From positions 1,674,001 through 1,738,000 of the forward strand of contig NZ_CP108568.1 in NCBI RefSeq assembly GCF_036010485.1: 64,000 nucleotides of DNA, in the 5' to 3' direction. The notes under the pieces are model-generated. The model was not told the origin of the DNA. It did no database searches and was given only the letters and a program-made list of their open reading frames with translations. Position 1 is the stretch's first letter; each line of letters begins with the position of its first letter. This document shows positions 1 to 8,188 of the stretch, piece after piece. A program made the translations under genes and the position numbers. The DNA is from Streptomyces sp. NBC_01198. GTDB lineage: Bacteria; Actinomycetota; Actinomycetes; Streptomycetales; Streptomycetaceae.

Positions 1-1
1 G

Positions 2-427
2 GACGACTACGTGACCAAGCCGTTCTCGCCGCGCGAGCTGGTGCTGCGGGTCGAGTCGGTGCTGCGCCGCGCGGGCGCGCCGCCCGCGGCCGGGCCGTGG
101 CTGCGGTCGGGGCCGCTTGCCCTCGACCCGGCCGCCCGCCGTGCGCTGCGGGACGGGGTGGAACTGCCGCTGACCATAAGGGAGTTCGATCTGCTCGCCT
201 TCTTCCTGCAGCACCCGGGGCGGGTGCTCGGCCGAGAGGAGCTGATGCGGCGGGTGTGGGGCTGGGAGTTCGGCGACCTGTCGACGGTGACCGTGCACGT
301 ACGGCGGCTGCGGGAGAAGATCGAGGACGACCCGGCGAGGCCCCGGCTGATCAGCACGGTGTGGGGGGTCGGCTACCGCTTCGACCCGTCCCCCGAGCGG
401 GCGGACGGGGGCGCGGGCGATGAGTGA
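2..427 (+). CDS. OmpR/PhoB-class response regulator, C-terminal part
   Basis: The frame is open from the window edge, so most of the receiver domain lies outside. The first residues, DDYVTKPFS, are the end of a receiver domain with the conserved Lys-Pro-Phe region. After a linker comes a winged-helix DNA-binding domain (about visible residues 45-135) with the LTIREFDLL, HVRRLREKIE and GVGYRF signatures of the OmpR/PhoB family. It is the cytoplasmic DNA-binding output of a two-component system. Its end overlaps the start of the kinase gene by 8 bases, so the two are translationally coupled and very probably cognate. The signal and regulon cannot be inferred here. Confidence 0.93.
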   Translation, partial: DDYVTKPFSPRELVLRVESVLRRAGAPPAAGPWLRSGPLALDPAARRALRDGVELPLTIREFDLLAFFLQHPGRVLGREELMRRVWGWEFGDLSTVTVHVRRLREKIEDDPARPRLISTVWGVGYRFDPSPERADGGAGDE

Positions 428-1559
428 TCTGCTGGTCATCGCCGCCTATGCCGCGGCGGGTGCGGCGGTGGTGGGGCTGCTCGGCGGCGCCGCGCTGCGG
501 CTGCTGCGGCATCGCTCGGTCGCGCTGTCGCTCGCGGTGGTGGTCGCTGTCGCGGTCTGCGCGATGCTGGCCGGGACGCTCTCGGTGGCCTGGGCGATGT
601 TCCTCTCCGAGCACGACCTCGGTGTCGTCACCACCGTGTGCGCGATAGCCGCAGCCGTCTCGCTCGGGGTGGCGCTGCTGCTCGGCCGTACGGTGGTCGC
701 CGGCAGCCGGGCGCTCGCCGCGGCGACCCGTGCCTTCGGGGACGGCGACGCCTTCGCCGCGCCCGCGGGCGCGCCCACGGCCGAACTGGCGGAGCTCGGC
801 CGCGAACTGGCCGCCACCAGCGCCAAGCTGGAGGTCTCCAGGCAGCGGGAGCGCGCGCTCGAAGCGTCGCGGCGCGAGCTGGTCGCCTGGATCTCGCACG
901 ACCTGCGCACGCCGCTGGCCGGCCTGCGGGCGATGACCGAAGCGCTGGAGGACGGCATAGCGGAGGACCCCGCCCGCTACCACCGGCAGATCCGCGCCGA
1001 GGTCGACCGGCTCAGCGGGATGGTCGGCGACCTGTTCGAGCTGTCCCGGATCCAGGCCGGGGTGCTGGCGCTGAGCCCATCACGGATGTCCGTCTACGAC
1101 CTGGTCGGTGACGCGATAGCCGGGGCTGATCCGCTCGCCGCGGAGCACGGCGTGCGGATCGTCGGCGAGCGGGTGGAGCGGATCCCTATCGAGGTCGACG
1201 GGCGGGAGATGACGCGGGTGCTGGCGAACCTGCTGACCAACGCGATCCACCGGACGCCGGCGGACGGGACGGTCGCGGTGTCCGCGTCGCGGGACACCGC
1301 GTCCGGGGCGGTCGTCGTGTCCGTGACGGACGGATGCGGCGGCATTCCGGCCGCGGACCTTCCCCGGGTCTTCGACACCGGGTGGCGGGGCAGCGGGGCG
1401 CGCACGCCGACGCCGCCCGCGGGGGCGGGGCTGGGGCTCGCGATCGTGCGCGGGATCGTGGAGGCCCACCACGGGCGGGCCGCGGTGCGCAACGTCCCCG
1501 GCGGGTGCCGGTTCGAGGTCGTGCTGCCCGCGGCCGCGACCCTGCCGGGGAGGGGGTAG
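420..1559 (+). CDS. Membrane sensor histidine kinase
   Basis: A 379-residue sensor kinase, partner of the preceding response regulator. Two to three hydrophobic segments occupy residues 4-90 with almost no extracytoplasmic domain, so it probably senses an intramembrane or envelope signal. A HAMP-like linker follows (about 90-145), then the HisKA box with the phospho-accepting His160 in SHDLRTPL. The ATPase domain shows the N box (NLLTNAIHRTP), a DGCGGIP G1 box and a second glycine motif, AGLGLAIVRGIVEAHHG. The ATG start lies inside the end of the regulator gene (8-base overlap). The specific stimulus is unknown. Confidence 0.92.
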   Translation: MSDLLVIAAYAAAGAAVVGLLGGAALRLLRHRSVALSLAVVVAVAVCAMLAGTLSVAWAMFLSEHDLGVVTTVCAIAAAVSLGVALLLGRTVVAGSRALAAATRAFGDGDAFAAPAGAPTAELAELGRELAATSAKLEVSRQRERALEASRRELVAWISHDLRTPLAGLRAMTEALEDGIAEDPARYHRQIRAEVDRLSGMVGDLFELSRIQAGVLALSPSRMSVYDLVGDAIAGADPLAAEHGVRIVGERVERIPIEVDGREMTRVLANLLTNAIHRTPADGTVAVSASRDTASGAVVVSVTDGCGGIPAADLPRVFDTGWRGSGARTPTPPAGAGLGLAIVRGIVEAHHGRAAVRNVPGGCRFEVVLPAAATLPGRG

Positions 1560-1592
1560 CGGGTACGTCCGGGGTGCGGGCCGCGGGTGGGT

Positions 1593-1753
1593 CCCAGGTG
1601 CCGTGCCGGGCGATGTGGCGTGCGATGCGGCGGCGTCACGTCCGGACGCGCGGTTCCCTGCGCCCCGGGGCCCAGGTGCCGTGCCGGGCGATGTGGCCAG
1701 CCATGTGACGTACCGTGTCCCGGCGTCGCGCGCGGTTCCCCGCGCCCCGGGGC
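1593..1753. repeat. Imperfect tandem repeat in convergent intergenic region
   Basis: The 280 bases between the kinase stop (1559) and the convergent peptidase stop (1840) hold no credible gene. They contain two copies of a roughly 80-base unit. A 27-base block is exactly repeated at 1593-1619 and 1671-1697. A second block, CGCGGTTCCC-T/C-GCGCCCCGGGGC, occurs at 1649-1671 and 1731-1753. The GTTCCCCGCGCCCC core is shared with the repeat patch at 24.6-24.9 kb. Role unknown; it may be a degenerate intergenic repeat family. Confidence 0.8.
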
Positions 1754-1839
1754 GGGTGCCGCGTCGCCGCCCGCTGTGTCCTGGCGGTGGGTCCGTGGCC
1801 GGGCGGGCCGGTCCCGGCGATTCCGGCGGGACGGGTGTG

Positions 1840-2796
1840 TCAGGTGAGGGCGGGGAGGTCGGCGGTCAGGGTGGCCGTCGTCGTGTCGAGGACGGCGGGG
1901 ACGCCGAGGGGGATGGTCAGGGACGGGACGCAGTGGCCGAAGCCGAGGTTGTCCAGAATCGGGACGCCGAGGGGGCCGAGGCGGTCGAGCAGGAGGGCTC
2001 GCACATCGTCGGCGGGGCCGCAGCCCAGCCAGGAGCCCAGCGCGACGGCGGCGACGCCGTCGAGCCATCCGGCGCGCAGGAGCTGGGTGAGGAAGCGGTC
2101 AAGGCGGTACGCCTCCTCGCCGGTGTCCTCGAGCAACAGGATGCCGCCCGCGGCCGACGGCCGGCCGGAGCGCGTACCGAGGTCGGAGGCGAGCAGGCTG
2201 AGGCAGCCGCCGAGGGTGACGCCCGCGGCCCGGCCCGGCACCAGCGCGCGGGCGGCGGGGGCGTGCAGCGCCAGGACCTCCTCGGGCGTGAAGAGGGTGC
2301 GGCGCAGGTGCTCACGGCCGGCGGTGTCGGCGAGGAAGGCCGGGGTGCCCGGCATCGGGCCGTGCAGGGTGGCCACGCCGAGGCGGGAGGCGAAGGCCTC
2401 GTGCAGCACGGTGATGTCGCTGTAGCCGAGAAAGGCCTTCGGGGTGGCCTGCCGCATGGCGTCCCAGTCCAGCAGGTCGGCCATCCGCTGGGTGCCGTAG
2501 CCGCCGCGGGCGCAGATCACGGCGGCCAGCGCCGGGTCGCACCAGGCGTCCCGCAGGTCGTCGGCGCGTGCCTGGTCGGCTCCCGCGAGGTAGCCGGAGG
2601 GGTGGTCGTCCAGCACGTGCGGCGCGACGACGGGGTCGAGCCCCCAGTCCCGCAGCACGTCGAGCCCGGCTTCCAGCATGGCCTGCGGCACCGGTCCCGC
2701 CGGGGCGACGATGCCGACCCGGTCGCCCGCCACCAGCCGCCGCGGCCTGACGAGGGCGGGCACGCGCACGGCGTCCCGCACGGGACCGCGCGTCAC
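1840..2796 (-). CDS. LD-carboxypeptidase family protein (peptidase S66)
   Basis: A 318-residue S66 serine peptidase of the LdcA/MccF type. Family members cleave the L,D bond at the end of cytoplasmic murein tetrapeptides or hydrolyse related acyl-peptide bonds. Visible marks are the N-terminal GDRVGIVAPAGP, the ARGGYGTQRMADLLDWD stretch, the nucleophile Ser in AFLGYSDIT, the TLGGCLSLLASDLGT loop, the LLLEDTGEEAYRLDR region supplying the catalytic Glu, and the C-terminal GFGHCVPSLTIPLG supplying the His. The GTG start overlaps the stop of the upstream prolyl-oligopeptidase gene (GTGA), making it the last cistron of the peptidase operon. Whether it acts on murein peptides is inference. Confidence 0.9.
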   Translation of the reverse strand: MTRGPVRDAVRVPALVRPRRLVAGDRVGIVAPAGPVPQAMLEAGLDVLRDWGLDPVVAPHVLDDHPSGYLAGADQARADDLRDAWCDPALAAVICARGGYGTQRMADLLDWDAMRQATPKAFLGYSDITVLHEAFASRLGVATLHGPMPGTPAFLADTAGREHLRRTLFTPEEVLALHAPAARALVPGRAAGVTLGGCLSLLASDLGTRSGRPSAAGGILLLEDTGEEAYRLDRFLTQLLRAGWLDGVAAVALGSWLGCGPADDVRALLLDRLGPLGVPILDNLGFGHCVPSLTIPLGVPAVLDTTTATLTADLPALT

Positions 2797-4787
2797 GGCG
2801 TCAGGTCGAGCAGTGGCACGCCCGGCGGGGTGAAGCCGAAGACCTGGCCGTAGAGGGAGAGTTCCGCCTCCAGGCAGGTCACCAGGGTGTCCAGCCGGCG
2901 GAAGCCGTGGCTCTCGCCGGCGAAGGCGAGGTAGGCGTGCGGGAGCGTGCGGCCGGCCAGCGCGGCGAGGAAGCGTTCGCACTGGGCGGGGGGGCAGATG
3001 ACGTCGTCCAGGCCCTGCATCAGCAGGAAGGGCACGGTGACCCGGTCGGCGTGGTGGACCGGGGACCGGTCGTGGTAGCGCTCGGGGACGTCGAGGTGCG
3101 GGCCGATGAGGGATTCGAGGTACCAGGACTCGAAGTCGTGCGTCTCGCCGCCGGCCGGCGACCAGCCGGCCAGATCGAGGATCGGGTAGCTGATCGCGCC
3201 GCAGGCGAAGGTCGAGGTGGTGGTCAGTGCGGCGGCGGTGGTCCAGCCGCCCGCGCTGCCGCCGCGGATGGCGAGCCGCGCGGGGTCGGCGGCACCCTCT
3301 GCGACCAGGCCCTCGGCGACGGCGACGCTGTCCTCGACGTCGACGATGCCCCACTGCTCGCGCAGCCGGTTGCGGTAGGCGCGGCCGTAACCGGTGGAGC
3401 CGCCGTAGTTGACCTCGGCGACGCCGATGCCACGCGAGGTGAAGTAGGCGATCTCCAGGTCGAGGACCATGGAGGTGCGGCTGGTGGGTCCGCCGTGCAC
3501 CCAGATGACGTACGGGGCCGGCTCGGTGGCGGCGTGGTCGGGGTGGCGCGGGGCGTAGACGTGGGCGTGCACGTCGCGGCCGCCGGGGCCGGTGAAGACG
3601 CGGGAGACGGCGCCGGGGATGTAGGCGGGGTCCACGGTGTCCTGGTGCGGGTTGCCGATGACCCGGGTGCGGCCGGTGGCGGCGTCGAGTTCGACGATCT
3701 CGGCGGCGCTGCTCGGGCCGGCGGCAAGGCCGATGACGCGGCTGCCGGAGGCGGCGAGGGTGGCGCCCCACTCGGTCCAGTGGCCGGGGGCGTCGGTGAG
3801 CGCTCCGGTGGCGGGGTCGAGCAGCGCGAGCCGGGCGGCGCCCACGCCGTGCAGGACGGCGATCAGGCCGTGGTCGAGCGGCACGAACCAGCGCTGCCCG
3901 AGCTTCCACAGCGGCCCGGCGAACTCCTCCTCGCGCGGGCACAGGTTGACGGCCTCGCCGGTCGCCGGGTCGACCCGGTGCAGATTCCACCAGCCGGTGC
4001 GGTCGGTGGCGGCCAGCAGCGTGCCGTTTGCGGCCCACTCGGCCTGCGGGACGGACTCCTCGGCGCCGCCCATGAGGGTGCGGGCCGGACCGAGGGTGCC
4101 GTCGGCGCGGACGTCGGCGCAGCGCAGTTCGGTGCCGTCCCAGGGCATCCGCGGGTGGTCCCAGGCCAGCCAGACGGCCCGGCCCCCGTCGGGGGAGAGC
4201 CGCAGCCCGGTGACGAAGCGGTGGTCGGCGGGGGCGAGTTCGCGTACGGCCGCGCGGTCGTCAGCGGCCGTGCCGTCCAGCGGGACGGCGGTGTGGACCC
4301 GGCGCAGGTCGCTGGGCCCCTCGCCGGTGAACTCCTCGAGCACCGCCCACACTTCGCCGCGCCCGGCGTGCACGGACGGCTCAGCCCAGCGCAGTCCGCC
4401 GCCGACGGCGGAGAGCGGGGTGAGCGGATAGGGCGGGTCCTGCGGGCGGTCGGGGCGGAAGGCGTAGAGCCGCTGGTCGGCGTGGTGGGCGAAGACGATG
4501 AGCGGGGAGCCGTCGACGACGGCGCCGCCCCAGGGAGTGCCGCCGTATTCCATGACGCGGTTGCGGACGTTCCAGGGCGCGGGCAGCGGGCATTCCTCGG
4601 TGCCGTCAGGGCGGCGCCTGATCAGCGCGCGGCGGCCGCCCTCCGCGGGGCGGGGCGCGGTCCACCACAGGTCGTCGCCGACGACGCCGAGGCTGTCGGG
4701 GCTGCCGTCGTGGCCGGCGGCGGTGGCCGCGTCGATCGGCGAGGCCCAGCTGCCGTAACCGGTGTGCTGCTGTGCGGTAGCTGTCAT
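2793..4787 (-). CDS. Prolyl oligopeptidase family serine peptidase (S9)
   Basis: A 664-residue S9 peptidase: an N-terminal beta-propeller (about 20-400) that gates access, then a C-terminal alpha/beta hydrolase domain with the nucleophile in RGGSAGGWTT, the acid in MQGLDDVICPP and the His in GESHGFR. No signal peptide is visible, so it is probably cytoplasmic and cuts short peptides; it resembles dipeptidyl/acylaminoacyl peptidases more than strict prolyl endopeptidases. The ATG start overlaps the stop of the M20 gene (ATGA) and its own stop overlaps the S66 start, so it is translationally coupled on both sides. Confidence 0.93.
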   Translation of the reverse strand: MTATAQQHTGYGSWASPIDAATAAGHDGSPDSLGVVGDDLWWTAPRPAEGGRRALIRRRPDGTEECPLPAPWNVRNRVMEYGGTPWGGAVVDGSPLIVFAHHADQRLYAFRPDRPQDPPYPLTPLSAVGGGLRWAEPSVHAGRGEVWAVLEEFTGEGPSDLRRVHTAVPLDGTAADDRAAVRELAPADHRFVTGLRLSPDGGRAVWLAWDHPRMPWDGTELRCADVRADGTLGPARTLMGGAEESVPQAEWAANGTLLAATDRTGWWNLHRVDPATGEAVNLCPREEEFAGPLWKLGQRWFVPLDHGLIAVLHGVGAARLALLDPATGALTDAPGHWTEWGATLAASGSRVIGLAAGPSSAAEIVELDAATGRTRVIGNPHQDTVDPAYIPGAVSRVFTGPGGRDVHAHVYAPRHPDHAATEPAPYVIWVHGGPTSRTSMVLDLEIAYFTSRGIGVAEVNYGGSTGYGRAYRNRLREQWGIVDVEDSVAVAEGLVAEGAADPARLAIRGGSAGGWTTAAALTTTSTFACGAISYPILDLAGWSPAGGETHDFESWYLESLIGPHLDVPERYHDRSPVHHADRVTVPFLLMQGLDDVICPPAQCERFLAALAGRTLPHAYLAFAGESHGFRRLDTLVTCLEAELSLYGQVFGFTPPGVPLLDLTP

Positions 4788-6154
4788 GCGGTCTTCTCCT
4801 CCCCGGCGGTTCCGCGCAGGAACCGGTCGAGTACGCGTACGCCGAAGTGCAGGGCGTCGACGGGGACGTGCTCGTCGACGCCGTGGAAGAGCGCCTGGTA
4901 GTCGAAGTCCGGCGGCAGCCGCAGCGGCGAGAAGCCGTAACCGGTGATGCCGATCCGGGAGAACTGCTTGGCGTCGGTGCCGCCGGACATGCAGAACGGC
5001 ACCACGTGCGCCCCCGGGTCGAAGTGCTCGATGGCCTCGCGCATCGCGGCGAAGGACGCCGAGTCGACCGGCGCTTCGAGCGGCACCTCGTGGTGGTGGT
5101 AGTCCCACCGCACCAGCGGCCCGGTGAGCCGGTCCATGGTGGCGGTGAACTCGTCCTGGCCGCCGGGCAGGATGCGCCCGTCGACGAAGCCGGTGGCGGT
5201 GCCGGGGATGACGTTGACCTTGTAGCCGGCCTGCAGCATCGTCGGGTTGGAGCTGTTGCGGACGGTGGGCCGCACGAAGGCCGCGGCGGTGCCGAGCCGG
5301 TCGAGCAGCGCGTCGACGTCGTCGAGGTCGGCGGGCACGCCGTAGAGCGCGGCGAGTTCGGTGAGCGCGGCCCGCACGGTGGTGGTGAGCCGGATCGGCC
5401 AGCGGTACTCGCCGATCCTGGTGACGGCGGCGGCCAGGTGGACCACGGCGTTCTCGTGGTTGATCTTCGAGCCGTGGCCGGCCCTGCCCTCGGCGGTCAG
5501 TTCGAGCCACGCGGTGCCGCGCTCGCCGGCGCCGACCGGGTAGACCCGCATCCCGTTGTCGGTGTGGTTGGTGTAGGCGCCGGATTCGCTGATGCCCTCG
5601 GTGCAGCCGGCGAACAGGGCGGCGTGCTCGGTGGCGAGGAAGCCGGCGCCGTAGGCGGCGCTGTCCTCCTCGTCCGCGGTGAAGGCGAGCACGATGTCGC
5701 GCGGCGGCCGGGTGCCGCTGCGGGCCCAGGCGCGGACGCAGGCGAGCACCATCGCGTCCATGTTCTTCATGTCGATGGCGCCGCGGCCCCAGACGACACC
5801 GTCGCGGACCTCGCCGGAGAAGGGGTGCACGGTCCAGTCGTCGGCCTGCGCGGGCACCACGTCGAGGTGGCCGTGCACCAGCAGCGCGTCGGCAGACGGG
5901 TCGGTGCCGGCGATCCTGGCCACCACGTTGCCGCGCCCGGGGGCCTTCTCCAGCACGGCCGGTTCGATCCCGACCTCGGCGAGGCGTTCGGCGACGTATT
6001 CGGCCGCGGCCCGCTCGTTGCCGTCCCCGCTGCCGCGGTTGGTGGTGTCGATCCGGATCAGGTCGGAGGTGAAGCGCACCACCTCCTCCAGCGCCGTCTC
6101 GTCGACGACCGGTGCACCGGGTTCGCGCGGGGCCGCCACGGGCCGCTCAGCCAT
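4784..6154 (-). CDS. M20 family zinc peptidase / deacylase
   Basis: A 456-residue co-catalytic zinc enzyme of the M20 (ArgE/DapE/carboxypeptidase G2) superfamily. Metal ligands and catalytic residues lie in LLVHGHLDVVPA, WGRGAIDMKNMDAM and FTADEEDSAAYGAGFL, with a dimerisation insert in between and a terminal-His region near FHGVDEHVP. Members hydrolyse dipeptides or N-acyl amino acids in the cytoplasm. The exact substrate is not readable from sequence. The start overlaps the end of the M55 peptidase gene by 8 bases and the stop overlaps the S9 start, placing it inside the coupled peptidase operon. Confidence 0.92.
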   Translation of the reverse strand: MAERPVAAPREPGAPVVDETALEEVVRFTSDLIRIDTTNRGSGDGNERAAAEYVAERLAEVGIEPAVLEKAPGRGNVVARIAGTDPSADALLVHGHLDVVPAQADDWTVHPFSGEVRDGVVWGRGAIDMKNMDAMVLACVRAWARSGTRPPRDIVLAFTADEEDSAAYGAGFLATEHAALFAGCTEGISESGAYTNHTDNGMRVYPVGAGERGTAWLELTAEGRAGHGSKINHENAVVHLAAAVTRIGEYRWPIRLTTTVRAALTELAALYGVPADLDDVDALLDRLGTAAAFVRPTVRNSSNPTMLQAGYKVNVIPGTATGFVDGRILPGGQDEFTATMDRLTGPLVRWDYHHHEVPLEAPVDSASFAAMREAIEHFDPGAHVVPFCMSGGTDAKQFSRIGITGYGFSPLRLPPDFDYQALFHGVDEHVPVDALHFGVRVLDRFLRGTAGEEKTA

Positions 6155-6983
6155 ACTGCTCCTCCACCGCCTGGGACACGAGCGTGGTCACGGCCTTGAA
6201 CGCGCGCAGGGCCGCGTACATCGTCGGCAGGGTATACGCCACCCGCCGCTCACCTGTCTGCTCCACCCCGGGGACCACGGTGGCGGCGCCGACCAGGTGC
6301 CATGCGTCGAATTCGAGCTCGACGGTGAACGGCCCGGCCTGTACGGGCTCGTGCCGCACCGCGAGGCCGGCGGCCTGCTGAGCCGCGGCACGGATGTCGG
6401 CGGCGGTCCTCGCGGGCGGCCGGCAGACGGCGGCGTAACGGGACACGTAGTCCTTGACCGCGACCGTGCGGGCCTGCGGGGCGTAGCCGAGGGCGTCGGC
6501 GCCGGTGCGGTCGTCGCCGGTCACCAGGACCACGGGGACGCCGTATTCGGCCACCACCAGGGCGTTGAGCCGGCCCTCGCTGGCGGGCTCGCCGTTCACC
6601 CGCACCGCGGTGATGGAGTTGGCCAGATAGGTGTGGGCCAGGACGCCCTCGGTCCCGGCGCCGGTGTGGTAGCCGACGAAGGCGATGCCGTCCACGTCGC
6701 CGTGCTGGACGCCTTCGACCATGGACAGTTCCTTGTGCCGCCCGGTGAGCAGCTCGGCGCGCTCGTCCAGCTCCTCCAGGAGCAGGTTGCGCATCGTCCA
6801 GTGCGCCTCGTTGATGAGCACCTGGTCGATCCCGCCGTCCAGGAAGCCCGCGACGGCGGCGTTGACGTCGGAGGTGAACATCCGGCGGCAGCGCTGCCAC
6901 TGCTCGGTGCCCGGCAGGACGTCAGCCGGCCAGGTCACACCGGTGGCGCCCTCCATGTCGGCCGAGATGAGGATCTTCCGCAT
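6147..6983 (-). CDS. M55 family D-aminopeptidase (DppA-like)
   Basis: A 278-residue protein with the zinc-binding signature of M55 D-aminopeptidases: ISADMEGATGV at the N terminus (Asp8 and Glu10) and GYHTGAGTEGVLAHTYLANS in the middle. The B. subtilis relative DppA removes N-terminal D-residues from peptides such as D-Ala-D-Ala and is encoded with an LD-carboxypeptidase (YkfA) in the dpp/ykf locus. Here too an S66 protein lies in the same operon. It follows the methyltransferase gene by 11 bases and overlaps the M20 gene, so it is the first peptidase cistron. Confidence 0.92.
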   Translation of the reverse strand: MRKILISADMEGATGVTWPADVLPGTEQWQRCRRMFTSDVNAAVAGFLDGGIDQVLINEAHWTMRNLLLEELDERAELLTGRHKELSMVEGVQHGDVDGIAFVGYHTGAGTEGVLAHTYLANSITAVRVNGEPASEGRLNALVVAEYGVPVVLVTGDDRTGADALGYAPQARTVAVKDYVSRYAAVCRPPARTAADIRAAAQQAAGLAVRHEPVQAGPFTVELEFDAWHLVGAATVVPGVEQTGERRVAYTLPTMYAALRAFKAVTTLVSQAVEEQYG

Positions 6984-6994
6984 GCGAGATCACA

Positions 6995-7717
6995 TTACGC
7001 GGCCAGTCCCGCGACCAGCCAGTGGGACGGGACCTCGGTCCGTGCCCCGTCCGGCCGGAGTCCGGCGGCGTGCTGCCGCTCCTGGCCTGCGGCGAGCACG
7101 TCGAGGCCCGCGGAGGTGAAGTAGCCGGGCACCGCGTCGTCGCGGAGCCCGCCGGGGGCGACGCCGTACGCGAGGACCGCGGCGAGCTCCGGCCGCGGCC
7201 CGTCCGGACCCCGCGCCAGGTCCCTGAGCACGTCCCCGGCTGCCTCGGCCCATTCCACCGCGAAGGCCCGGCCTCGCTGGCCGGTGAGGGTGGCGACGCC
7301 GTCCACCAGGCGGCTGCGGTCGCCGGGTTCGCACAGGTGCAGGATGCCCCGCAGGTAGACGTTGGCGTCGCCCACTTCCGCGTGCAGGGCGCGGACCGCG
7401 TCGGTGTCGACGGCGTCCAGCCGCTGGTAGCCGGCCAGGCCGCGCGGGTCGTCCCTGCGGGCCCGCGCGACGGCGGCGTGTGCCAGGTCGACGCCGAGGA
7501 CGCGCGGGTAGCGGCCGGCCAGGAAGCGGGTCTGGGTGCCGCTGCCGCAGCCCAGGTCCACCACCGGCAGACCCGGGTCGAAGTGCGCCTCGAAGTACGC
7601 CAGGTGCCGCTGCGCCGCCAGGGCCGGTGCCACGTCCCAGAAGGCGCCGCCCGGCCCGTCCGGCGCGTCCTGCCAGAATCGCTCCCACGCCTGTGCGTAG
7701 CCGCTGGAGACGTTCAC
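6995..7717 (-). CDS. Class I SAM-dependent methyltransferase
   Basis: A 240-residue protein with the Rossmann motif I VVDLGCGSGTQTRFLA, followed by GVDLAHAAV (motif II) and an acidic region consistent with SAM binding. The substrate is unknown. The start is a GTG preceded by GGTGAG. It lies 11 bases upstream of the M55 peptidase gene on the same strand, so it may be the first gene of that operon. Nothing in the sequence ties its function to peptide catabolism. It ends with TAA, unusual beside its TGA-ending neighbours. Confidence 0.85.
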   Translation of the reverse strand: MNVSSGYAQAWERFWQDAPDGPGGAFWDVAPALAAQRHLAYFEAHFDPGLPVVDLGCGSGTQTRFLAGRYPRVLGVDLAHAAVARARRDDPRGLAGYQRLDAVDTDAVRALHAEVGDANVYLRGILHLCEPGDRSRLVDGVATLTGQRGRAFAVEWAEAAGDVLRDLARGPDGPRPELAAVLAYGVAPGGLRDDAVPGYFTSAGLDVLAAGQERQHAAGLRPDGARTEVPSHWLVAGLAA

Positions 7718-8188
7718 ACGTACTCACCGCTCCCCACGTCGTGATCGTACGGAAAGGCCGGCCGGTCGCCGGGGGCCGGAATCAGCGCCCGGGGCGTACC
7801 GGCGGGCCGTGCTCCGAACCGGACGCCGGGCGCCGATCCGACGATCCGGGCGCTCCCCGCACCGGGATGGGCCGGCGCCGCCACCAGGCCCTGCTCCGAG
7901 GCACCGCGGGCCCCTTCCCCGGGCATCGGCGGGCCCCGCACCGGGGTGGGCACGCCCCTCCGGCGTGCGGTCCGCGACGCCGGGACCACGGTACGGCCGG
8001 GGCGTCCTTGCCGGGCCGCAACGGGGGAATCCGGGCGCACGCCCGCGCGCGAGCAACCGCGCGAGCCGTGCTAGCGTCCAAACTCTGTGTTCGAACTCTG
8101 ATCCGAGCCGGTCACGGGTGGGAGTCCGATCCCGCCAGGCGTCAGCCGGCCGGGACATCCGCACCGCACCGCCACCGGAAGAGGCCCC
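7718..8188. other. 471-base divergent intergenic region
   Basis: Open frames here lack supporting features and look like GC-bias artefacts. The right end (8060-8110) is locally AT-rich: TAGCGT at 8072-8077 could be a -10 for the membrane-protein gene, followed by two AACTCTG direct repeats (8081-8087, 8094-8100) flanking the palindrome GTTCGAAC. The rest shows no clear signal. Confidence 0.5.

Noticed and set aside
1094..2068. Long open frames antisense to or out of frame with real genes (for example 1094-2068, 2907-4901, 4847-6199, 7724-9880, 9893-11950)
   Set aside because: They are Arg/Ala/Pro/Gly-rich, have no domains, and exist because third-position GC bias removes stop codons from other frames.
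7714..8040. 108-codon minus-strand frame in the 7.7-8.2 kb gap
   Set aside because: Arg/Pro/Gly-rich with no motif and no ribosome site; it looks like GC-bias noise.
8091..8110. GTTCGAAC-like T-loop suggesting a tRNA
   Set aside because: No 5-bp T stem, anticodon arm or acceptor stem can be drawn around it.
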